Source: Actinomycetes bacterium (GTDB lineage: Bacteria > Actinomycetota > Acidimicrobiia > Acidimicrobiales > RAAP-2). Taken from it: a stretch of DNA of 6,985 bases. Both the position numbers and the translations under genes were made by a program. Shown in pieces: positions 1 through 6,116 of this stretch (position 1 is the first letter of the stretch; every line of letters starts with the position of its first letter). The stretch covers positions 1-6,985 of the forward strand of contig JAJXTB010000123.1 of NCBI GenBank assembly GCA_021784205.1, written 5' to 3'. The notes beneath the pieces were generated by a model, which was not told where the DNA came from, made no database searches, and saw only the letters and a list, made by a program, of their open reading frames with translations.

Positions 1-651
1 ACGACCGTTGCGACGTCCACCACCCTCAAGCCGGCTACGGTGATCCGTCGCATCGCACGCTGGCCCGCTGCCCTTTCGCAGCGCAGTGGCCGGTACGTCT
101 GGCGCTTTCCTGGCCTACCCGCCGCGTTTCGCTCGCAGTGGCGGCTCGGCACCGTCAACGTCATTCTCACGGGCGCCCTCATGCGCTTCCAGGACGTGCA
201 CAACATGCCCGTCACGGGCAATATGGACACACCCACCTGGCTCGCGTTGCTCCGCGCGGTGCTCGCCCGGCAGTACAACCCGACGAGCTACAACGTGGTC
301 TACGTTCAAGAGGCGTTGCCTCAACACCTGACGCTCTTTCAGAACGGACACTCGACGTTCACCACGCTCGTGAACACCGGAATCGCCGTCTCACCCACCG
401 AGATCGGCACCCACGCCGTCTACCTTCGCTACACGAGTCAGACCATGTCGGGCACCAACCCCAACGGCACGCACTACAGCGACCCGGGCATCCCGTGGGT
501 CTCCTACTTCTACGGTGGTGACGCCCTGCACGGCTTCATCCGTTCCAGCTACGGCTGGCCCCAGAGCCTCGGCTGCGTTGAGATGCCCTTCGCCGATGCC
601 CAAACCCTCTGGCCGCAGACGCCACTGGGCACGATGGTCACGGTGCAGTAG
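1..651 (+). CDS. L,D-transpeptidase with peptidoglycan-binding domain, 5'-truncated by window edge
   Basis: The reading frame is open from base 1, so the gene starts to the left of the window. GTG at 40 is the first possible start inside it, but a protein begun there would have no signal peptide, which this secreted family needs. Numbering from that GTG, residues about 33-75 resemble a peptidoglycan-binding domain 1 (a GALMRFQ..HNMPVTGNMDTPTW pattern). Residues about 85-202 form a YkuD catalytic domain. SPTEIGTHAVY matches the usual TPxGxF strand. H164-G165 followed by S176-L-G-C179-V is the HG(x)n[ST]xGC active site, with C179 the catalytic cysteine. Enzymes of this family cross-link peptidoglycan stems (3-3 links) or attach proteins to the wall, outside the membrane. 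The gene converges on the Hcp-like gene at 701-1417. Identity is firm; the cellular substrate is not. Confidence 0.9.
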   Translation, partial: TTVATSTTLKPATVIRRIARWPAALSQRSGRYVWRFPGLPAAFRSQWRLGTVNVILTGALMRFQDVHNMPVTGNMDTPTWLALLRAVLARQYNPTSYNVVYVQEALPQHLTLFQNGHSTFTTLVNTGIAVSPTEIGTHAVYLRYTSQTMSGTNPNGTHYSDPGIPWVSYFYGGDALHGFIRSSYGWPQSLGCVEMPFADAQTLWPQTPLGTMVTVQ

Positions 652-704
652 CTAGTCGAACCGCGTTGACGTCGCCAGCGCGCTGGGACGGTTCGAATGC
701 CTAG
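652..704. terminator. Inverted-repeat structure between convergent genes, possible bidirectional terminator
   Basis: The gap between the convergent stop codons is almost wholly palindromic. TCGAACCG (656-663) pairs with CGGTTCGA (689-696). Inside lies the perfect palindrome CCAGCGCGCTGG (675-686), and CTAG occurs on both outer edges (652-655 and 701-704). The right CTAG contains the stop codon of the leftward gene. No T-tract follows on either strand, so it is not a textbook intrinsic terminator. The position suggests a shared transcription block for both genes, but this is inferred. Confidence 0.35.
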
Positions 705-1417
705 CCCAACGCTGTCGGGCTGGTGGTGGTCGGCACGTAGGTAACCGGTGGCACCGTCGTCGTGGTCGTAGTCGTTGTGGTACTGGTCGTCGTGGTCGTG
801 GTCGTCGTGGTGGTGGCGGCTGGCATCGGGTTGTACGTGATTGCGTAACTGCGGTAGGACATCGCGAGCGTCTCGATCGGCGTTTCGTCATTCGCAGTGA
901 CGACGTTCCAGTCGTCGTCGGTGATGATGACGTCTTTGAAAGTCATTGCCAACGAGTCTTGGGAGCCCGAACCCGAACTGGTCGGCGTCACGTAGAGGAT
1001 GACTGACGTGATGGGTTTGCCCATGGCGCAGTCACGTGAGAGAACGGGGCTCGCGGCGTCGATGCTGCGCTTGATTGTGAGATTCTCGTAGGTAGGTCGA
1101 CCCGCCGCCCGGCCACAGCCGCCACAGACTTTCGGGGTAGCTATGCCCCAGGTGAAGGACAGAGCCTCGAGGTTTCCGGGGCCGTTCGTCACGCCCACGC
1201 CTCGCACACCCGACACGCTCATCGAGATGACGTGCCCACTCAAACCGACCAGTCTCGCCGGTCCGCCGGTCGATCCCCGCGGCGACCTCGAGGCGCTCGC
1301 CACGAGCGAACCACCGACGATGGCGCAACACATCGCCACGACCACCACCCCGTATTGCGCCGAGCGCCGGCGCAAGACTGCACCACCTGCAACACGCACT
1401 TGCCCACCGCTACGCAT
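701..1417 (-). CDS. Secreted Hcp-fold (type VI tube protein-like) protein with C-terminal poly-threonine tail
   Basis: The 238-residue product has a basic N-terminus (LRRRS, residues 15-19), a hydrophobic core at about 22-41 and an ASA motif at 40-42 suited to signal peptidase I. Residues about 54-198 follow the Hcp (T6SS_HCP) pattern: LEALSFTWG near 83-91, RPTYENLTIKRSIDAASPVL at 107-126, a short strand at ITSVILYV, SLAMTFKDVIIT at 155-166, and a final PIETLAMSYRSYAITYNP. The tail is T10-S-T9 at 202-221, then VPP and more Thr. Classical Hcp forms hexameric tubes in type VI secretion and has no Sec signal. No T6SS gene is visible nearby, so a stand-alone envelope role is more likely. The ATG at 1417 is supported by AAGGGGG just upstream on this strand. 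A CGGC pair (98-101) sits in the region that is a glycine-rich loop in many Hcp proteins. The fold assignment comes from sequence pattern only. Confidence 0.75.
   Translation of the reverse strand: MRSGGQVRVAGGAVLRRRSAQYGVVVVAMCCAIVGGSLVASASRSPRGSTGGPARLVGLSGHVISMSVSGVRGVGVTNGPGNLEALSFTWGIATPKVCGGCGRAAGRPTYENLTIKRSIDAASPVLSRDCAMGKPITSVILYVTPTSSGSGSQDSLAMTFKDVIITDDDWNVVTANDETPIETLAMSYRSYAITYNPMPAATTTTTTTTTTSTTTTTTTTTVPPVTYVPTTTSPTALG
755..814 (-). repeat. ACN trinucleotide tract encoding 10 Thr, one Ser and 9 Thr
   Basis: Twenty consecutive codons of the Hcp-like gene (residues 202-221) are all threonine except one serine. The codons mix ACC, ACG and ACA, so the protein sequence is kept more strictly than the DNA. 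Such tails in secreted actinobacterial proteins are often treated as flexible, possibly O-glycosylated, linkers or wall-spanning segments. Length variation by slippage is possible. Confidence 0.9.
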
Positions 1418-1449
1418 GCCTGCCCCCTTGCTAGGCGCCGTAGCTCCCC

Positions 1450-1478
1450 GGTGTAGTAGTCCACGACTGCGTCGTCAA
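1450..1478 (-). promoter_or_regulatory. Possible promoter of the Hcp-like gene
   Basis: On the minus strand TTGACG (1473-1478) is followed after exactly 17 bp by TACACC (1450-1455). This would start transcription near 1443 and give a leader of about 26 nt that carries the AAGGGGG ribosome site. The -35 is strong (5 of 6) and the -10 weak (3 of 6). An alternative on the same strand is TCGACG with a 17-bp spacer to TATAGC a little further upstream (about 1482-1510). Confidence 0.3.
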
Positions 1479-1511
1479 CAAGCTATATAAGAACCTCTCA
1501 GGACCGTCGAG

Positions 1512-1561
1512 TCGCAGTCGATCGCAGTCGCTGTCACGCCACGCGAGTCTGGCGTGGCGTG
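1512..1561. repeat. Tandem TCGCAGTCG pair followed by a strong hairpin in the 1418-1701 gene-free stretch
   Basis: TCGCAGTCG occurs at 1512-1520 and again at 1522-1530, a 10-bp period. Next comes a 10-bp perfect stem, CACGCCACGC (1535-1544) with GCGTGGCGTG (1552-1561), and a 7-nt loop. It extends slightly further with wobble pairs. The hairpin lies downstream of the leftward DUF1801 gene (stop at 1702) and upstream of the leftward Hcp-like gene. It could therefore end the first transcript or act in the leader or promoter region of the second. No T-run follows it. I see no gene in 1418-1701. Confidence 0.5.
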
Positions 1562-1701
1562 GCGACGGCGTGACCCCGTCATCAGCGACGACGCAACGAC
1601 GTGCCGGTCTGGGCGTCAACCGCGGATGGCGAGCGGCCGCGAAGCCGACGAAATCGCGACCGACGAGCGGCGATCGAACCGTCGTCGCGCGAATGCGCCA
1701 C

Positions 1702-2112
1702 TCAGCCGACGGCGCGCTTCAGCAACGCCACCAACTGCTTCTTGTCCGACGCACTGAGTTTGGTGACGGCGTAGCCGCTCGGCCAGAAGTTCCCCTCGTC
1801 GAGGTTCGCGGCCTCCTGGAAGCCAATGGTCGCGTAGCGCACCTTGAATTTGGCCGCGCTCTGGAAGAACACCACCACCTTTCCCTCGGCGTTGGTGTAC
1901 GCGGGCATGCCATACCACGTCTTCGCACGAAGCGTCGTGTGCTTCTTGACGAGTTCGTGCAGGGTCTCGGCGAGCTCTCTGTCCGAGCCCGACATCTCGC
2001 CGATGGCGGCGAGGCACGCCGCCTCCAGGTCGGCACCCGCCTTTGCGGCCTTCGCCTCGGCTGCGGCCGCCCGCATTGCCGCTCGCTCCTCTTTGCTGAA
2101 CGTTTCACTCAT
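1702..2112 (-). CDS. DUF1801 (YdhG-like) family protein
   Basis: The 136-residue product has a charged helical N-terminus (FSKEERAAMRA) rich in Ala and Lys up to about residue 27. After it comes the DUF1801 core: a helix ending SGSDRELAETLHELVKK (41-57), the family hallmark KTWYGMPAY (64-72), strands GKVVVFFQSAAKFKVRYATIGF (77-98), NLDEGNFWPSGYAVTKL (103-119) and a closing helix to KRAVG. The length matches the actinobacterial branch of the family. Members are sometimes labelled iron chaperone after Bacillus Fra/YdhG, but the role of this branch is not established and no metal-binding motif is obvious. The ATG at 2112 has GAGGT seven bases upstream on this strand. The gene stands alone, with gene-free stretches on both sides. 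Confidence 0.85.
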   Translation of the reverse strand: MSETFSKEERAAMRAAAAEAKAAKAGADLEAACLAAIGEMSGSDRELAETLHELVKKHTTLRAKTWYGMPAYTNAEGKVVVFFQSAAKFKVRYATIGFQEAANLDEGNFWPSGYAVTKLSASDKKQLVALLKRAVG

Positions 2113-2437
2113 CGCAGTGACCTCGACTCGATTCCGACACGAATGTTAAGCCACGCATCGGTGCTCAGACTTCTTCAATCGTGCTCGAACTCACTGGTAG
2201 TACGGTTCGGCCACGCCCCAGCGAACGCCAGCACCCGAGCGTGGCTCGGCACTACGCGTTAGGAGACACCATCGTCACAATCGGTGACCCATTGCTGCCG
2301 ACGACCCAGCGACAAACTGCGTCTGATCCGTGGGACACCCTCGTTGTCCACCTGCCTCGAGCCGACTGACGTCTCATCGGCCACCTACTCACTTCGGTCA
2401 GCGGGCAGCGAACCCGCCGGTTGCGACCATGTGGCTA
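2113..2437. other. Gene-free stretch between divergent genes
   Basis: This stretch lies between the starts of the DUF1801 gene (leftward) and the hydrolase operon (rightward). On the minus strand TAACAT (2143-2148) is a possible -10 for the DUF1801 gene, with no convincing -35. Small inverted repeats occur: CGAGC/GCTCG around 2235-2247, and GCGGG (2401-2405) with CCCGC (2413-2417) around a 7-nt loop, just upstream of the hydrolase promoter. Short frames here have no protein-like composition or ribosome site, and I see no RNA gene. Confidence 0.4.
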
Positions 2438-2466
2438 TTGCTAGTAGCCATTTCGCTATATATACT
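2438..2466 (+). promoter_or_regulatory. Promoter of the hydrolase-TetR operon, giving a leaderless transcript
   Basis: TTGCTA (2438-2443, 4 of 6 matches to a -35) is followed after exactly 17 bp by TATACT (2461-2466, 5 of 6 matches to a -10). The expected start is about 7 bases after the -10, which falls on the GTG start codon at 2473. No Shine-Dalgarno sequence precedes that GTG, which agrees with leaderless translation, a common mode in actinobacteria. Confidence 0.65.
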
Positions 2467-2469
2467 AGC
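2440..2469. promoter_or_regulatory. Inverted repeat across the operon promoter, candidate TetR operator
   Basis: GCTAGTA (2440-2446) and TACTAGC (2463-2469) are perfect inverse complements. One arm overlaps the -35 box and the other the -10 box. A second overlapping repeat, TGGCTA (2432-2437) with TAGCCA (2445-2450), has a size more typical of a single TetR dimer site. The TetR regulator is the second gene of the operon driven from here, so autorepression is the likely role. Confidence 0.5.
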
Positions 2470-2472
2470 CTT

Positions 2473-3297
2473 GTGAACACGATCGGACCGGTGGCCACCA
2501 CATACCTCCATCGCCCCGACGGCCGGATCGCCTATGACGTAGACGGTACGGGACCGTTGGTAGTGCTGGTACCGGGCATGGGCGATCTGCGGGCGACGTA
2601 CCGCCATCTCGCTCCGTCGCTGCGGGGCCACCACTACCGAGTGGCGGTGATGGATCTTCGCGGACATGGCGACAGTGATGCGTCCTTCGCCACCTATGGC
2701 GACGTCGAGACGGCCGGCGACGTGGCCGCACTGATCGAGGAGCTGGGGGGACCGGCCGTCATCGTGGGCAATTCCATGGGCGCGGCGGCGGCCGCGCTAG
2801 TCGCCGCCGACCGGCCCGAGTCGGTCCGCGGACTCTTGCTGATCGGACCCTTCGTACGCGAACCCCTGTCGAGCGCACGGCAACGCCTCGTGCAGCGGAT
2901 CGCCCTGGCGCCGACGTGGGCCGCCCGATTCTGGCGGGCGTACCTTCCCAAGCTCTACGCAGGAAGCCGCCCGTCTGACTTCGAGGTCTATCGCGACGCG
3001 GTCGTCGATTCACTGCGTCGGCCCGGCTACGCCCGAGCATTCTCGCGCACGTCACGGCTTCGCCACGACGCGGCCGAAGCGTCCCTCGAACGCGTCGCCG
3101 CACCCACCATGGTCGTGATGGGCGAACTGGATCCCGACTTCCCCGATCCCGCCGCCGAGGCACGGTGGATCGGCGATCGGTTGCACGCCGACGTGGTCAT
3201 GGTCCCCGACGCCGGTCACTACCCGCAGTCCCAGCAACCTGATCGGACCGTGGCGGCGACGCTGCGCTTTCTCTCGGGACTTGACCGACGTGCCTAG
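2473..3297 (+). CDS. Alpha/beta hydrolase
   Basis: The 274-residue product has the alpha/beta hydrolase order. YLHRPDGRIAYDVDGTGPLVVLVPGMGD (11-38) includes the oxyanion-loop region. DLRGHGDSD is at 61-69. The nucleophile elbow VGNSMG has S101, D220 follows strand MVVMGEL as the likely acid (D222 is possible), and H249 in DAGHY is the catalytic histidine. The substrate cannot be read from sequence; esterase, lactonase or epoxide-hydrolase-like roles are all possible. The GTG at 2473 is chosen because conserved sequence starts just after it and the promoter predicts a transcript start there. An upstream ATG at 2284 would add 63 unrelated residues encoded across the promoter. The stop overlaps the start of the TetR gene by 8 bp. 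Confidence 0.9.
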   Translation: MNTIGPVATTYLHRPDGRIAYDVDGTGPLVVLVPGMGDLRATYRHLAPSLRGHHYRVAVMDLRGHGDSDASFATYGDVETAGDVAALIEELGGPAVIVGNSMGAAAAALVAADRPESVRGLLLIGPFVREPLSSARQRLVQRIALAPTWAARFWRAYLPKLYAGSRPSDFEVYRDAVVDSLRRPGYARAFSRTSRLRHDAAEASLERVAAPTMVVMGELDPDFPDPAAEARWIGDRLHADVVMVPDAGHYPQSQQPDRTVAATLRFLSGLDRRA

Positions 3298-3862
3298 GGC
3301 CGGACTGACGACCGAGCGAGTGATCGTCGAAGCCGAGCGCATGATCGATGACGGGGGGCTGCGGCAGCTCACTCTGGCGGCGCTGGCCGGGCGGCTCGGC
3401 GTGCGCCAACCGTCGCTGTACAAGCACATCGATGGCCTGGGCGCACTCGAGCACCACGTCGCTATCCGGGCCAAGGCGGAACTGGGCGACGTCCTCGGTC
3501 GGGCGGCGATCGGACGCAGTCGGGGCGACGCCATCGCGGCCATGGCCCGGGCGTACCGCGACTGGGCTCGAAAGCATCCGGGCCGGTACCAAGCGGCGCA
3601 GCGAGCACCACTGCCCGGTGACGTCGAGGACGAGGCGGCGAGTCATCGCGTCGTCAGCGTCGTCGCCGCGGTGATCGAACCCCTCGGGCTTCATGGCGAC
3701 GACGCAATCGACGCCATACGCACCTTCCGATCCGCCCTGCACGGCTTCGTGTCATTAGAGGCCGAGGGCGGTTTCGAACTCCCGGTTGACCTCGAGCGCA
3801 GTTTCGAGCGCCTCGTTGAGACGCTCACCACCGTGCTGCGGCGTTGGAGCCCCTTCGCGTGA
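3290..3862 (+). CDS. TetR/AcrR family regulator with WHG-type C-terminal domain
   Basis: The product has 190 residues from the GTG at 3290. The N-terminal DNA-binding domain has a helix-turn-helix at about 27-49 (LTLAALAGRLGVRQPSLYKHI). The C-terminal ligand domain carries the WHG-family signature region ALHGFVSLEAEGGFELP (149-165), with Leu where the name-giving Trp usually stands. MPRAGLTTERV is a typical opening for this branch, which favours GTG 3290 over TTG 3281. No clear ribosome site is present. The 8-bp overlap with the hydrolase gene suggests translational coupling, and shared transcription suggests the two respond to the same ligand. The probable target is the inverted repeat at 2440-2469. 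The inducer may be the hydrolase substrate or product, which is inference. Confidence 0.88.
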   Translation: MPRAGLTTERVIVEAERMIDDGGLRQLTLAALAGRLGVRQPSLYKHIDGLGALEHHVAIRAKAELGDVLGRAAIGRSRGDAIAAMARAYRDWARKHPGRYQAAQRAPLPGDVEDEAASHRVVSVVAAVIEPLGLHGDDAIDAIRTFRSALHGFVSLEAEGGFELPVDLERSFERLVETLTTVLRRWSPFA

Positions 3863-3889
3863 GCTCAACGCGATGGTCGCGATGCCTGC

Positions 3890-3901
3890 GTCGGGCCCGA
3901 C
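3890..3901. repeat. 12-bp perfect palindrome between convergent genes
   Basis: GTCGGGCCCGAC lies in the 128-bp gap between the TetR stop (3862) and the NTPase stop (3991). It has no loop and no T-tract, so it is a poor terminator. The rest of the gap shows only a distant ACTGAG/CTCAGT pair (3923-3928 and 3973-3978). No clear terminator for either operon was found. Confidence 0.4.
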
Positions 3902-3990
3902 CACCTAGCGCGCGGTCTTGTCACTGAGGGTTGCGTCTTTGCGGCTCCGCTCATCTTGCACGAACAGTTCCTCTCAGTCGGGCGTCTCAG

Positions 3991-4857
3991 CTAGTTGGAT
4001 CTGGACTGGACGACGCGCCGGACCTTGGCGATGGCCTTCTTCAGGCCCGGGTCAGCGGGGTTGGCAAGGTTGGCCGCGACCGCGGTGATGGGGATTCGGT
4101 TGCTGCGGTATCCGAGAACGTCCGAGAGGATCTCGTTGTCCTGGCGCAGCTTGACCAAGTCGGACAGGAGATCGTCGGCTCTCCGACGCTCGTCCTCATC
4201 GCGGACATTCACGATCACGAGTTGTGCCCGCTCGATGCCGGCGTAGCGCTCGCTGATCGTCCACCGCTTTGGCGAAGGCGCCAGAGAGTGCCCAACTTGG
4301 CCGAGCTTCTCCAACATTTCAACCCGGACCGCCTCCATCAGGTCGGGGCGAGCCCGCAACATCGCGGCCACGGGCTCCCCGACCAGTTGTCCCATCAGTT
4401 CGGCAACGGCTGTCGGGCCGTCGAGCCGCTTCTCGAGGTCGGTGATTTGCTTGCGCTGATTAGAACGGGAGGCGGACCGGCGAACGAAGAGTCGCTCGCG
4501 CGGGTGGGGCGCAGGGGCGACGAACACTGCCAGATCGACAGAGGAAAGCGGGCTCTCTCCTTCGAGAACGACGCCCCTGGAGTACTCGGCCATCAGGTCA
4601 GTCATGAAGAAGTCGTCGCGGCTGGTGGCGCCGCCTGGGAAGTCGAACCGTGCGACTCCATCGGCGCCGGCGTCGAGGTAGCGGCGCAGCTCGGGCTCCG
4701 TACGAGGTGAGGTCTCTTCCGCTTCGCCGAGCCGGTCGCCGCGGCGGCAGCGGGCCACCAGTATCGGCGGGTCGACCCGATGCAAGACCGTCTCGATGAA
4801 CATGGTCTTGCCTGCTCCTTCGGGCCCGGCGACATGGATGATGGCGCGCTGTCTCAA
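3991..4857 (-). CDS. P-loop NTPase, MobB/G3E-like, third gene of three-gene cassette
   Basis: The product has 288 residues from TTG at 4857. After a short strand (AIIHVA) comes the Walker A motif GPEGAGKT (11-18). VVLEGE (96-101) looks like the hydrophobic-strand-plus-Glu element (LVEG) of MobB-type proteins, followed by VDLAVFVAPAP. VIVNVRD (214-220) sits where a guanine-specificity NKxD would be, with V-R in place of K-x. PITAVAANL (256-264) would be the last base-contacting loop. A helical insert with many charges lies at about 117-200. The protein is probably a soluble nucleotide-driven switch or chaperone, possibly GTP-using. The TTG overlaps the stop of the upstream gene as TTGA, and no in-frame ATG or GTG precedes the P-loop, so the start is set by coupling. 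A metal or cofactor insertion role is only an analogy. Confidence 0.75.
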   Translation of the reverse strand: MRQRAIIHVAGPEGAGKTMFIETVLHRVDPPILVARCRRGDRLGEAEETSPRTEPELRRYLDAGADGVARFDFPGGATSRDDFFMTDLMAEYSRGVVLEGESPLSSVDLAVFVAPAPHPRERLFVRRSASRSNQRKQITDLEKRLDGPTAVAELMGQLVGEPVAAMLRARPDLMEAVRVEMLEKLGQVGHSLAPSPKRWTISERYAGIERAQLVIVNVRDEDERRRADDLLSDLVKLRQDNEILSDVLGYRSNRIPITAVAANLANPADPGLKKAIAKVRRVVQSRSN

Positions 4858-6116
4858 CGGTGGAGTTCGGCGGCCAGGACCCTGGCGACGAAGCCACCGG
4901 AGCCTTCGCCAGCGGCCAGTTGCCTGATCCGGTCGCGGACTTCGTCGGATCGGCCAGCGAGTTCTGCTGCTTTCATCGTGTGCTGGTAGGCGGCCCACAC
5001 ATCGGCGCCGGTGATGTCGTACCCGTATCCCTGGGCCAGCCTCTCCAGGGCCAGCAGACCCACGGCCGCCGCAAACTCAGGTTGGCGTTGGGCCAGATCC
5101 CGGGCGGCTCGGGTGAGCGTCCTCGGATCGCAGGGACCGCTCTGGGCAAGAGCCAGCGCCTCGTCGTACAGGCCGATTTCCTTCGCCGCGGCGAACCACT
5201 TGGCTTCCTGCCCGGGCGTCGTGGCCACCAGGTCAGCCAGGACGTCCGCGGGCTTCTTGAGGGGGTACTTCTTGGCCACGGCCCGATACGTCGCCAGATA
5301 GGTACCGGCCCGGTTGGCCCGCAGTCCATAGCGGGCATAGGCCTCGTCGACCATGCCGGAGGAAAGCAGGATCTCCTCGCAGGCAGCATCGACCTCCCTG
5401 TCGGGCGTCCACGAGTCGCGGCACGACTCCGCGTACTGGATCGCCTCAGCTTTACGGCCCATCGCGGCCAGAGCCATTACGGCCCATCGCCGGTAGTGCC
5501 ACATCCTCTCCGATGCCAGGATGTCGAGGATCTCCTGGTAGCGCTCGGCGCGGTAGAGGGCACTCAGGCACGCGGCCGTCCCATGGAAATGACCTCGAAG
5601 GTTCGGGTCGGAGCTGCGGGCCATCCGTGTGATCCCGATCAGGTCGTCGGCCCAGGCCGAGGCCACCTCGGGGGACCCGCACAACTCCCCCCAATAGTCG
5701 GTCAGCGTCTCGATGTAGGGAATGCGGTCGGCCTCGTGAGCCGCAAAAAGCCGCTCCAGCCAACGTTCGCGAGTCTTGGCGTCTGCGGGTGCCGTGGCGA
5801 TCAGCGGCACGAGAATGGAGATCGCGTTGTTCACCGCCGTGCCAATGGCCCCAGAGGAACCGTCTACGTGCTCCAGCGCTGGCGATAACCGCTCCAACAG
5901 CACCACAGCGCCTTCGCCCGCCAGCACCGGGTCGCGGCGGGCCACCACTTTGATTTCGCTCACCGCCTCCTTGATGCGCTGGATCGGAGGCTGGGATCTC
6001 CAACCGAAAGCATGCCGGCGAAACCGCGGCTTGAACGCCCATCGGTACGCGCCGCTGTCAGTCTTCTCGGCCACGCCGCCCCCGGGGAGATCCTGCTTCC
6101 CACCAGTCCGGCTCAT
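4854..6116 (-). CDS. Alpha-helical repeat (TPR-like) protein of unknown function, second gene of three-gene cassette
   Basis: The 420-residue product has an unstructured basic N-terminus followed by YRWAFKPRFRRHAFGWRSQPPIQR (24-47), which looks like a conserved family signature. The rest is nearly all amphipathic helix in antiparallel-pair style, for example RYQEILDILASERMWHYRRWAVMALAAMGRKAEAIQYAESC (192-232), SSGMVDEAYARYGL (252-265), AKWFAAAKEIGLYDEALALA (305-324) and DVWAAYQHTMKAAELAG (372-388). This suggests a TPR or similar solenoid that binds partners, without visible catalytic residues. No signal peptide or membrane segment is seen, so it is probably cytoplasmic. ATG at 6116 is preceded by GAGGAGG, a strong ribosome site inside the upstream gene; a longer frame from 6263 has low-complexity, non-protein-like sequence. 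I do not know its function. Context links it to the P-loop NTPase. Confidence 0.8.
   Translation of the reverse strand: MSRTGGKQDLPGGGVAEKTDSGAYRWAFKPRFRRHAFGWRSQPPIQRIKEAVSEIKVVARRDPVLAGEGAVVLLERLSPALEHVDGSSGAIGTAVNNAISILVPLIATAPADAKTRERWLERLFAAHEADRIPYIETLTDYWGELCGSPEVASAWADDLIGITRMARSSDPNLRGHFHGTAACLSALYRAERYQEILDILASERMWHYRRWAVMALAAMGRKAEAIQYAESCRDSWTPDREVDAACEEILLSSGMVDEAYARYGLRANRAGTYLATYRAVAKKYPLKKPADVLADLVATTPGQEAKWFAAAKEIGLYDEALALAQSGPCDPRTLTRAARDLAQRQPEFAAAVGLLALERLAQGYGYDITGADVWAAYQHTMKAAELAGRSDEVRDRIRQLAAGEGSGGFVARVLAAELHR

Noticed and set aside
755..814. CRISPR-like or tandem DNA repeat
   Set aside because: The repetition is a run of Thr codons within a coding frame, without spacers or conserved repeat units.
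1570..2262. 230-codon plus-strand ORF
   Set aside because: It covers the DUF1801 gene on the opposite strand and extends into non-coding sequence.
2284..2472. N-terminal extension of the hydrolase to ATG 2284
   Set aside because: The extra 63 residues do not resemble the family and would be encoded through the -35 and -10 boxes. GTG 2473 fits homology and the promoter.
3931..4710. 259-codon plus-strand ORF
   Set aside because: It is antisense to the P-loop NTPase and shows no motif or start signal of its own.
4860..5888. 342-codon plus-strand ORF
   Set aside because: It lies antisense to the helical-repeat gene, whose codon phase, ribosome site and protein pattern are convincing. The plus-strand translation has no recognisable domain.
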